Assembly (NCBI GenBank): GCA_945487445.1
Contig: CALYTU010000006.1
Coordinates: forward strand, 1-28,769
From: an uncultured Clostridia bacterium
GTDB lineage: Bacteria > Bacillota > Clostridia > Oscillospirales > Oscillospiraceae
Direction of reading: 5' to 3'
Length of the DNA: 28,769 bases
Part shown: positions 22,522 to 28,769 of the stretch, one piece after another
How positions within the stretch are numbered: the first letter of the stretch is position 1
How the letters are laid out: each line of letters opens with the position of its first letter
Made by a program: the position numbers and the translations under genes
Notes under the pieces: model-generated
The model's database searches: none
Told to the model about the DNA's origin: nothing
Seen by the model: only the letters and a program-made list of their open reading frames with translations

Positions 22522-22845
22522 TTACACCTCCATAACTTCGATATAATCAGGATAATCGTCCCTGAGCGCGCCAAGCGTCAGCATCATCCCGGCTAAAACA
22601 GCCTGAACCGCTTCTTCATTTTCGCACCTGGCAGGGAGTGTCAGGGTGACGGTGGCATCGCCATCGTTCACCTTGGTTTTTGCCGATTCGCCCAGCACAT
22701 CCCGGATGGTCGCGTCGGCAAAGGTGACAGCCGCGGAGACCGCCGCGCAGACCACGTCTGCGCCGGCCTCGGCATACCCACTGTGGCCTGAGACAGAGAA
22801 TCCGGTGATTCTCCCCTCCTGATCGAAAAACTCTGCCTTGATCAT
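22522..22845 (-). CDS. prp: Prp ribosomal-processing cysteine protease
   Basis: Cysteine protease that trims the N-terminal extension of L27; 107 residues from the ATG at 22845. The catalytic pair is H21 in SGHSGYAE and C33 in GADVVCAAVSA, spaced as in the family. A TTG at 22854 overlapping the rplU stop would add three residues. Neither start has a strong ribosome binding site, so coupling to rplU is likely. It lies between rplU and rpmA, the conserved Firmicute order. Confidence 0.93.
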   Translation of the reverse strand: MIKAEFFDQEGRITGFSVSGHSGYAEAGADVVCAAVSAAVTFADATIRDVLGESAKTKVNDGDATVTLTLPARCENEEAVQAVLAGMMLTLGALRDDYPDYIEVMEV

Positions 22846-22850
22846 GGGAA

Positions 22851-23162
22851 TCAAGCGTGGATCTTTTCGATCTTAACCTTGGTGTAGGGCTGTCTGTGGC
22901 CGCGGAGGGACTTGCTGTCCTTCTTGGGACGGTACTTGAAGACGGTGACTTTCTTGGCCTTGCCGTTCTTCAGGACCTTGGCCTCGACGGAAGCGCCGCC
23001 GACCACGGGTGTACCGAACCTGGAGTTCTCGCCGTCCACAATGGCCAGCACCTGATCAAAGGTGACGGTGTCGTCGGCATTGACGTTCAGCTTCTCGATG
23101 AAGAGCTCGTCGCCCTCGCTGACGTTGTATTGCTTACCACCGGTAACGATAATCGCCTGCAT
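22851..23162 (-). CDS. rplU: 50S ribosomal protein L21
   Basis: Large-subunit protein that binds 23S rRNA; 103 residues. It starts MQAIIVTGGKQYNVSEGDEL and ends KDSKSLRGHRQPYTKVKIEKI, both typical of L21. It is the first gene of the rplU-prp-rpmA-obgE cluster. AGAAAGGTAG before the ATG provides the ribosome binding site. Confidence 0.97.
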   Translation of the reverse strand: MQAIIVTGGKQYNVSEGDELFIEKLNVNADDTVTFDQVLAIVDGENSRFGTPVVGGASVEAKVLKNGKAKKVTVFKYRPKKDSKSLRGHRQPYTKVKIEKIHA

Positions 23163-23244
23163 AACAATTCTCTACCTTTCTGTAGTCTCGCTCTGGGGGT
23201 GACAGGGCATACCTGTACTTCTACCCTTTCAATGCGGCTCGTAC
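23163..23244 (-). promoter_or_regulatory. Probable L21 (rplU) mRNA leader
   Basis: About 80 nt between the promoter and the rplU ATG. It contains an ACAGG-TATGC-CCTGT hairpin flanked by GGGT and ACCC, which can extend the stem. Autoregulatory leaders before rplU are known in Firmicutes. Assigning this one to that family is by position and structure only. Confidence 0.5.
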
Positions 23245-23273
23245 AATATACCACATGCCCGATAAAATGTCAA
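23245..23273 (-). promoter_or_regulatory. Promoter of the rplU cluster
   Basis: TTGACA (23268-23273), 17-nt spacer, TATATT (23245-23250) on the minus strand. Confidence 0.88.
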
Positions 23274-23322
23274 TCACTTTTTCGTTTTTTTATAACAAGG
23301 ACCGCCGAACGGATGCTTTTCC

Positions 23323-23541
23323 TTAATCATTTCGCAGGGCCGACATACCTTTGCCCGTTGACGGGATGCTGGCTGGCATCGCAGCGGTCTCGCAGATACC
23401 TCTTTGTGTTGCGATTGTGAAGAGGGTATCTCCAAGCTGCGTCAGCACAACGCCGAGCATATTCAGTTGATCGACCGTCATCCTGGCTGCAAGCAGATTG
23501 GCAAGCGCCGTGATTGCCGCTGTCAACTCACATGGATTCAT
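23323..23541 (-). CDS. Small conserved Clostridial protein (DUF6774-like)
   Basis: A 72-residue protein of unknown function. It starts MNPCELTAAITALANLLAARM and continues with a hydrophobic helix-rich segment (LNMLGVVLTQLGDTLFTIATQ), a pattern I associate with short Clostridial DUF6774 proteins. There is no signal peptide and only one cysteine pair is visible (C4 and C50). A clear GAGGTGA ribosome binding site lies 8 nt before the ATG, which supports it being real. It is divergent from the DUF421 gene; a tandem 19-bp repeat lies in the shared upstream region. Confidence 0.68.
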   Translation of the reverse strand: MNPCELTAAITALANLLAARMTVDQLNMLGVVLTQLGDTLFTIATQRGICETAAMPASIPSTGKGMSALRND

Positions 23542-23565
23542 TCCCCAATCACCTCTCTTTCAGCA

Positions 23566-23603
23566 TATGCCGAACACATGCTTCTATGCCGAACACATGC
23601 TTC
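23566..23603. repeat. Two exact tandem copies of a 19-bp unit
   Basis: TATGCCGAACACATGCTTC occurs at 23566-23584 and again at 23585-23603. The second copy continues into GGCGTATA, so TATGCCGAA and TTCGGCGTA can form a hairpin. It lies between two divergent genes. Confidence 0.85.
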
Positions 23604-23661
23604 GGCGTATAGGTTCCGCGCGAATCGGAAATCCTAAGTCCATCATGTCTGGAGGGATCTT

Positions 23662-24336
23662 ATGAATTCGCTTGGTGTAATCCTGACATCGCTGCTTTCG
23701 GTCGCCGTTCTCTTTCTGATGGCAAAGATCATGGGTCACAAGCAGATCGCGCAGCTGGACTTATTTGATTATATTGCCGGTATCACAATCGGCTCCATTG
23801 GTGCGGAGCTTGCAACCGAGCTGGAGGAACCGTTGAAGCCCCTGATTGCCCTGCTGATCTACGGCGGCGTCACCTTTGGCTTCAGTATGCTCACCAGCAA
23901 ATTCCCGAGAATGAGAAAATATATCAACGGCTCTCCCACAGTCATTCTGAACGCCGGAAAGCTCTATCGCAAAAACATGAGAAAAGCCAAGCTGGAGCTG
24001 AGTGAATTCATGGTGATGTGCCGCGAAGAAGGTTTTTTTAACCTCGACGACATTCAAACCGCAATCTTTGAGTACAACGGTCGCCTGACCATCCTCCCCG
24101 TCAGCAGCAAGCGCCCCACAACGCCCACAGACATCGGCCTTTCGCCTCAGCAGGAGACGATCAACGCAGAGGTCATCATGGACGGCAGAATCCTCGGAGA
24201 AAACCTGAAACGCATGGGCCTCGACGCCAACTGGCTTCAGAAGAAGCTGGAGGAACAGGGCTTCCACAGTGCGAAAGAGGTCTTTTTGGGCCTTTGCAGC
24301 ACAGACCACAAGCTTTCTCTTTTTAAGGGTGAATAG
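23662..24336 (+). CDS. DUF421/YetF-family membrane protein
   Basis: A 224-residue protein. The N-terminal part has about three membrane segments (residues ~4-23, 35-50 and 60-78). The family block GSPTVILNAGKLYRKNMRKA is followed by LELSEFMVMCREEGFFNLDDIQTAIFEYNGRLTILP, the conserved YetF/DUF421 cytoplasmic domain. The C-terminal ~70 residues are soluble. The exact biochemical role of the family is unknown; several members in spore formers are linked to sporulation. GGAGG lies 7 nt before the ATG. It is a single-gene unit convergent with the PFOR gene. Confidence 0.88.
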   Translation: MNSLGVILTSLLSVAVLFLMAKIMGHKQIAQLDLFDYIAGITIGSIGAELATELEEPLKPLIALLIYGGVTFGFSMLTSKFPRMRKYINGSPTVILNAGKLYRKNMRKAKLELSEFMVMCREEGFFNLDDIQTAIFEYNGRLTILPVSSKRPTTPTDIGLSPQQETINAEVIMDGRILGENLKRMGLDANWLQKKLEEQGFHSAKEVFLGLCSTDHKLSLFKGE

Positions 24337-24361
24337 TATTTCGTTCCGCCGCACGGCAAGA

Positions 24362-24407
24362 CTCCCCCTATGATGCCTGTGATTGCTCACTGGCATCATA
24401 GGGGGAG
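24362..24407. terminator. Perfect 16-bp inverted repeat between convergent genes
   Basis: Arms 24362-24377 (CTCCCCCTATGATGCC) and 24392-24407 are exact inverse complements around a 14-nt loop. It lies 25 nt past the DUF421 stop and before the 3' end of the PFOR gene. No T run follows on either strand, so bidirectional terminator function is likely but unproven. Confidence 0.55.
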
Positions 24408-24508
24408 CAGATGATTATTGCGGAAGCCTCAGTCTCTGACTGTCACCCGGCACGATTTTGCCCCGCGCTCCGGTGAACGGCATGGAGAGACGTCCGTGAC
24501 GTTCCTTC

Positions 24509-27500
24509 TCAGTTTTCCGCCAGCTTCCGGTACTTCCGGTACTGCTCGGCGCAGAAGTTCTTCGCATGCTCCATGAGGGCGTCGGCTTCCTCCGGGAAGC
24601 TTCTGCGCAGGGACGCGTAACGGACCTCGCCGTTGAGGAACTCCTCGAGCGGCATGGAGGGCTCCTTGCTGTCGAGCTGGAAGGGGTTCTGTCCGGCTTC
24701 CTTCAAAGCGGGGCTGTAACGGTACAGGAACCAGTAACCGCTGTTCACGGCCAGCTTGGCCTCCTCGGTGGAGTAGCCCATGCCCTTGACGATGCCGTGA
24801 TTGATGCAAGGCGCATAGGCAATAATCAAAGAGGGACCCTTGTGGGCAACGGCTTCCTTGATCGCTTTGATGGCCTGATTGGGATTGGCGCCCAGAGCAA
24901 TGGAGGCGACATAGACATTGCCGTACTCCGCCGCGAGCATGCCGAGGTCCTTCTTGCCGGTCTTTTTGCCGGAGGCGGCAAACTGCGCGACCGCTCCAAC
25001 AGGCGTCGCCTTGGAGGCCTGACCGCCGGTGTTGGAATAGACCTCAGTATCCACCACAAGGATGTTTACGTCGACGCCGGAGGCAAGGACATGGTCCAGG
25101 CCGCCATAGCCGATATCATAGGCCCAACCGTCGCCGCCATACATCCACATGCTCTTTCGGACAAAGTGTTCGCAGTTGTCCTTCATATAGTCGACGGCTT
25201 CGCCGGTATCAGCGGTGGCGTCCAGGGCGGAGAGGACCGCGTCGGCCAGCTCACGTGCCCGCTCGTCATCTTCATAGCCTGCCAGCCAGTTTTCCAGCGC
25301 CTGTCTGAGTGCCGCATCCTTGGCGTCAACCAAGTATTCCTTTACCTTGGACGCCAGGGCGAAACGCTGTTGCTGAACACTCAAAACCATGCCAAGGCTG
25401 TACTCGGCATTGTTCTCGAACAGAGAGTTGGAGATTGCCGGGCCATGACCGCGGCTGTTGGTGGTGTAGGGATAGCTCGGGATGGAGAAGCCCCAGGCCT
25501 GGGTGCAGCCGGTGGCGTTCGCGATGATCATGCGGTCTCCGTAAAGCTGGGTCAGCAGCTTCATATAGGCCGTCTCGCCGCAGCCGGCACAGGCGCCGGA
25601 GAACTCCAGCAGGGGCTGCTCGAACTGGCTGCCCTTGGCAGAGAACTTATCCATAGGATTCTTCTTCTCGCTCAGCTTCATGCTGAACTCCCAGTTCTCA
25701 GCCTGGGAGAGCTGGCTGGCAATGGGCTTCATGGTCAATGCCTTGTCCTTGGCCAGGCAGGCCGTGACGCAGGTGCCGCAGCCGGTGCAGTCGAGCGGAT
25801 CGACCTGCAGACGGTAACGCAGGCCCTCAAAGCCTTTGCCCTTGGCTTCGTTCGTAATATAGGTTTCGGGAGCTGCCGCGACTTCTTCCGCGTTCAGCAG
25901 GAAGGGACGGATGGCGGCATGGGGGCAGTAGAAGGAGCACATGTTGCAGCCGATGCACTTGGAAGCGTCCCATTCGGGTACGAACGCAGCGAAGCCGCGC
26001 TTCTCATACTTGGCGGTGCCGATGGGCACAGTGCCGTCAGCCATGTCCTTCCAGGCGCTGACGGGCAGCTGGTCGCCACGCTGGTCATTGACCATGCGCA
26101 TGATGGTCTTGATGTACTCGGGCTGGTTCTCGTTGACGGGCTTCTCCTCGTCGGGCAGCTCGGCCCAGGCCGGATCCACATGCTGCTCCACGATGCCGTC
26201 AAGACCGCGGTCCACGGCGGTGTAGTTCATGTTCAGGACCTTTTCGCCCTTCTTGCCGTAGGTCTTGGTGATGGCGTCCTTCATATAGCGAACAGCGTCG
26301 TCGATGGGCAGAACGCCGGAGAGCTTGAAGAACGCAGATTGCAGAACGGTATTGGTGCGGTTGCCCAGACCGATCTCCGCCGCGATATTGGTGGCATTGA
26401 TGGTATAGAACTTGATGTTGCGCTGGGCAAGAATCCGCTTGAGCTTGTTGGGCAGGTTGGCGACCAGCTCCTCACCCTCCCAGACAGTGTTCAACAGGAA
26501 GGTGCCGTTGGGCTTAATCTCATTGACGATGTCGTACTTCTTGACGTAGCTCTCGTTGTGGCAGGCCACGAAGTCCGCCATTGTGACATAGTAGGTGGAC
26601 AAAATGGGATTATGGCCGAAGCGCAGGTGGCTCTTAGTCACGCCGCCGGACTTTTTGGTGTCGTACTCAAAATAGGCCTGCACATACTGGTCGGTGTTGT
26701 CGCCGATGATCTTAATGGAGTTCTTGTTGGCACCAACGGTACCGTCGGAGCCGAGACCCCAGAACTTGCAGGAGATTGTCTTCTCGTCGGCCGTGACAAT
26801 GTTCTCACCAACCGTCAGAGAGTGGTTCGTCAAATCGTCCGTAATACCGACGGTGAAGTGATCCTTGCGCGTTTCGACCATATTGTCAAAGACAGCCTTC
26901 ATCATGGCAGGGGTGGTGTCCTTGGAGGACAGGCCGTAGCGGCCGCCCAGCAGAACAGGACGGTTCTCGCGGTTGAAAAGCACGCCTGCAACATCCTCGT
27001 ACAAAGGCTCTCCGTTTGCGCCGGCTTCCTTGGTGCGATCGAGAACGGTCAGCACCTTGCAGGTTTCCGGAATGGCCCTGAGAAGATGCTCGGCAGAGAA
27101 GGGACGGTAGAGATGCACCTGAACAAATCCCGCCTTGCAGCCCTGGGCGTTCAGGTAGGTCACGACTTCCTTGAGGCAGTCGGAAACGCTGCCCATGGCG
27201 ACCACGACGTACTCTGCGTCGGGCGCGCCGTAGTAGTTAAACAACTGATAATCGCGGCCCGTCAGGGCATTGATCTTCGCCATATAGTCCTCAACGATGC
27301 CGGGAACCGCGTCGTAGTAGGGGTTGACGGCCTCGCGGCACTGGAAGGCGGTGTCGGGGTTCTGCACGGTGGAACGCATGACAGGGCGCTCACTGTTCAA
27401 AGAGCGCTTGCGGAAACGGTGCAGAGCTTCCTTGTCCACGAGCTTTGCCAGATCGGCAAAATCCAGCACGTCGATCTTCTGGATCTCATGAGAGGTACGG

Positions 27501-28015
27501 AAGCCGTCGAAGAAGTGCATAAACGGGACACTTGACTTGATGGCGGACAGGTGGGAGATCGCAGCCAGATCCATACACTCCTGCACGCTGGAGGAGGCCA
27601 GCATGGCAAAGCCGGTCTGGCGGCAGGCCATGACGTCGGACTGATCTCCGAAGATGGAGAAGAAGCTGGTACCAAGAGTTCTTGCAGCGACGTGAATGAC
27701 GCCCGGGAGCAGCTGACCGGCAATGCGGTAGAGCGGCGGAACCATCAGCATCAAGCCCTGGGATGCTGTGTAGCTTGTGGAAAGCGCGCCGCATTCCAGG
27801 CTGCCGTGCATGGCGCCACAGGCGCCAGCCTCGCTCTGCATTTCCACCAGCTTGACCGGATGGCCAAACATGTTTTTCATGCCGTTTGCGGCCCAAACGT
27901 CCACATGCTCCGCCATCGGGCTGGAGGGCGTGATGGGATAGATCGTTGCCACCTCTGTAAACGCATAACTTGCGTATGCGGCGGCTTCATTTCCGTCCAT
28001 GGTTTTCTTTTTCAT
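24509..28015 (-). CDS. nifJ: Pyruvate:ferredoxin (flavodoxin) oxidoreductase
   Basis: Oxidises pyruvate to acetyl-CoA and CO2 and passes electrons to ferredoxin; the central pyruvate enzyme of anaerobes. It is a single chain of 1168 residues. The N-terminal pyrimidine-binding domain begins MDGNEAAAYASYAFTEVATI and YPITPSSPMAEHVD. Two 4Fe-4S motifs are CIGCNMCSFYCPHAAIRP (near 687) and CTGCGTCVTACLAKDKA (near 742). The TPP-binding C-terminal domain has GACAGCGETAY, GDGWAYDIGYGGLDH (near 962) and YSNTGGQASKATP (near 998). I chose the ATG at 28015 because family sequence starts there; the ATG at 28039 adds MKGMIRHL and has no ribosome binding site. Expression is from a consensus promoter. Confidence 0.97.
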   Translation of the reverse strand: MKKKTMDGNEAAAYASYAFTEVATIYPITPSSPMAEHVDVWAANGMKNMFGHPVKLVEMQSEAGACGAMHGSLECGALSTSYTASQGLMLMVPPLYRIAGQLLPGVIHVAARTLGTSFFSIFGDQSDVMACRQTGFAMLASSSVQECMDLAAISHLSAIKSSVPFMHFFDGFRTSHEIQKIDVLDFADLAKLVDKEALHRFRKRSLNSERPVMRSTVQNPDTAFQCREAVNPYYDAVPGIVEDYMAKINALTGRDYQLFNYYGAPDAEYVVVAMGSVSDCLKEVVTYLNAQGCKAGFVQVHLYRPFSAEHLLRAIPETCKVLTVLDRTKEAGANGEPLYEDVAGVLFNRENRPVLLGGRYGLSSKDTTPAMMKAVFDNMVETRKDHFTVGITDDLTNHSLTVGENIVTADEKTISCKFWGLGSDGTVGANKNSIKIIGDNTDQYVQAYFEYDTKKSGGVTKSHLRFGHNPILSTYYVTMADFVACHNESYVKKYDIVNEIKPNGTFLLNTVWEGEELVANLPNKLKRILAQRNIKFYTINATNIAAEIGLGNRTNTVLQSAFFKLSGVLPIDDAVRYMKDAITKTYGKKGEKVLNMNYTAVDRGLDGIVEQHVDPAWAELPDEEKPVNENQPEYIKTIMRMVNDQRGDQLPVSAWKDMADGTVPIGTAKYEKRGFAAFVPEWDASKCIGCNMCSFYCPHAAIRPFLLNAEEVAAAPETYITNEAKGKGFEGLRYRLQVDPLDCTGCGTCVTACLAKDKALTMKPIASQLSQAENWEFSMKLSEKKNPMDKFSAKGSQFEQPLLEFSGACAGCGETAYMKLLTQLYGDRMIIANATGCTQAWGFSIPSYPYTTNSRGHGPAISNSLFENNAEYSLGMVLSVQQQRFALASKVKEYLVDAKDAALRQALENWLAGYEDDERARELADAVLSALDATADTGEAVDYMKDNCEHFVRKSMWMYGGDGWAYDIGYGGLDHVLASGVDVNILVVDTEVYSNTGGQASKATPVGAVAQFAASGKKTGKKDLGMLAAEYGNVYVASIALGANPNQAIKAIKEAVAHKGPSLIIAYAPCINHGIVKGMGYSTEEAKLAVNSGYWFLYRYSPALKEAGQNPFQLDSKEPSMPLEEFLNGEVRYASLRRSFPEEADALMEHAKNFCAEQYRKYRKLAEN

Positions 28016-28187
28016 AAGATGCCTGATCATTCCTTTCATAAATATGCTGAGGCGTCAAACAGAAACTCTGCCACCCCATGATCGTCAGATGAAAGTGTCC
28101 TTCTTCAGCTTTCCCATCTTTCAAGCGAACCGCCCGTCTTGGCGTTTACCACTTCAGGTGCCGGGATGAAACATCTTCATCCTGATC
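28016..28187 (-). promoter_or_regulatory. Long 5' leader of the PFOR gene
   Basis: About 165 nt lie between the predicted start site (near 28181) and the ATG. A 7-bp hairpin (GGATGAA with TTCATCC) forms right at the 5' end. A second small one (CGCC with GGCG) follows. I recognise no known riboswitch or T-box motif. Confidence 0.45.
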
Positions 28188-28216
28188 ATTATACACGGTA
28201 TTTGCGATAATGTCAA
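28188..28216 (-). promoter_or_regulatory. Consensus sigma-A promoter of the PFOR gene
   Basis: TTGACA (28211-28216), 17-nt spacer, TATAAT (28188-28193) on the minus strand: a full match to both boxes with the best spacing. Confidence 0.92.
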
Positions 28217-28434
28217 TTTAAAAACTCTTATCCCGTCGGAAAACAAGCAATCATGTTGAACCGGCTCAGCACTCCCGTAGTACGCTGTAACACGTAATGA
28301 ATGAACCTTCTGCAGCAGTCGGTGCAACCTATCGCTTCCAGTGATCCATCGACCCTCGAACGAAAAGCTGATTCGAACCGTCCGCAATAACTCTATTCAC
28401 TTGCCTGTTGAAAAACGAACAGGTCTGGCCCCGA
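28217..28434. other. Intergenic stretch upstream of the PFOR promoter
   Basis: No convincing gene. A 6-bp hairpin (CCTGTT with AACAGG) near 28402-28422 could serve as a weak terminator for the minus-strand fragment upstream. Confidence 0.3.
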
Positions 28435-28635
28435 TTATCTGTCATTCTTCTTGACAGGGCGTACCAATTTGTGCTCGCCGGGTATATACTTGATGCGAAC
28501 TTTTTCCCCTGTTCCATACTCCACCGAGTTTAAAAGGCTCATCGGGCTTTCCCGCAGTTCGCCGGTCTCATCTCTGTATTCGACATAGGTCATATAAGAG
28601 GACGATGCGGTATCAGGGTCCCACGACTCCACCAC
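28435..28635 (-). CDS. N-terminally truncated DUF3592-like fragment
   Basis: A 66-codon frame from a GTG at 28635. The sequence VVESWDPDTASSSYMTYVEYRDETGELRESP, then VEYGTGEKVRIKYIPGEHK, looks like the soluble beta domain of DUF3592 proteins. Related-looking sequence continues upstream in frame (AKGTETDAVVSRV) to a stop at 28699-28701, with no usable start codon and no membrane helix, which the family normally has first. The start is therefore missing or in another frame; an A7 run near 28678-28684 is where a frameshift could lie. It may be a decayed gene. Confidence 0.5.
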   Translation of the reverse strand: MVESWDPDTASSSYMTYVEYRDETGELRESPMSLLNSVEYGTGEKVRIKYIPGEHKLVRPVKKNDR

Positions 28636-28769
28636 CCTGGAAACGACGGCGTCGGTTTCAGTTCCTTTCGCATCTATTTTTTTCTTTTCTGAGAAGGCTT
28701 ACCGTTTGAAAACAAAAAAGTGTTAGTCGCAAAGTGAGGACCTGAGTAAAAACTGATGGTTTTGGCATA
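28636..28769. other. Right edge of the window
   Basis: It holds the in-frame upstream extension of the DUF3592-like fragment and an A7 tract. A short minus-strand frame from an ATG at 28768 (about 36 codons) is moderately hydrophobic but not recognisable. Confidence 0.3.

Noticed and set aside
24566..27535. Long plus-strand reading frame (about 989 codons) antisense to the PFOR gene
   Set aside because: It mirrors the codon bias of the real gene, lacks a ribosome binding site, and has no recognisable domains.
28016..28187. Riboswitch or T-box in the PFOR leader
   Set aside because: No T-box GGGTGG-type core or other riboswitch motif that I know was found, so it is described only as a leader.
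28154..28387. 77-codon minus-strand frame over the PFOR promoter
   Set aside because: It covers the consensus promoter and has no protein-like features.
1..28769. CRISPR array or prophage
   Set aside because: No regularly spaced repeats and no phage structural, integrase or lysis genes were seen anywhere in the window.

Overview
The window looks like the chromosome of a GC-rich anaerobic Firmicute of class Clostridia, most like Oscillospirales/Oscillospiraceae. This is inferred from gene content and style, not from a search. Supporting signs are a single-chain pyruvate:ferredoxin oxidoreductase, an archaeal/eukaryotic-type prolyl-tRNA synthetase, an oxygen-sensitive Fe-S serine dehydratase, an SLH-domain surface protein, a Firmicute-type L27 with a cleavable N-terminus beside its Prp protease, AGGAGG-type ribosome binding sites, and several near-consensus sigma-A promoters.

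Layout. Positions 1-6734 (minus strand) hold an F1Fo ATP synthase operon, atpZ-atpI-atpB-atpE-atpF-atpH-atpA-atpG-atpD. The atpD gene runs off the left edge. A TTGCTT-N17-TATAAT promoter lies just upstream of atpZ. The c subunit has two membrane carboxylates (E31 and E64) and the T-T-x-x-Y ligand pattern known from Na+-coupled rotors. Positions 6882-8975 encode a secreted protein with a CHAP-like Cys/His domain and three SLH repeats. Positions 9291-11401 are a translationally coupled pair: an ECF-type sigma factor followed by a membrane-anchored serpin whose first 35 residues resemble the cytoplasmic segment of ECF-linked anti-sigma proteins. A hypoxanthine-DNA glycosylase gene (11484-11960) lies upstream on the same strand.

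Positions 11961-12644 are mostly non-coding. They hold tRNA-Gly(CCC) with its promoter and terminator, a second diverged copy of the tRNA-trailer/terminator unit, and a 123-bp MITE-like element. Serine dehydratase (minus) and sbcD-sbcC (plus) then diverge from back-to-back promoters at 13955-14023. A small ribbon-helix-helix-like gene (minus) and proS (plus) follow. A second near-identical MITE copy sits between the proS stop codon and its terminator. Both MITE copies have 8-bp target duplications.

Positions 20792-23162 (minus) are the conserved rplU-prp-rpmA-obgE cluster with a strong promoter and a probable L21 leader. Next come a small DUF6774-like protein (minus) and a DUF421/YetF-type membrane protein (plus). 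The right end is dominated by the PFOR gene (minus, 24509-28015), expressed from a perfect-consensus promoter through a leader of about 165 nt. An N-terminally truncated DUF3592-like reading frame lies at the edge.

Most of the window is core housekeeping: energy conservation, translation, ribosome assembly and DNA repair. The least ordinary parts are the ECF sigma/serpin fusion operon, the likely Na+-type rotor subunit, the paired MITEs, and the duplicated structured element beside the tRNA.
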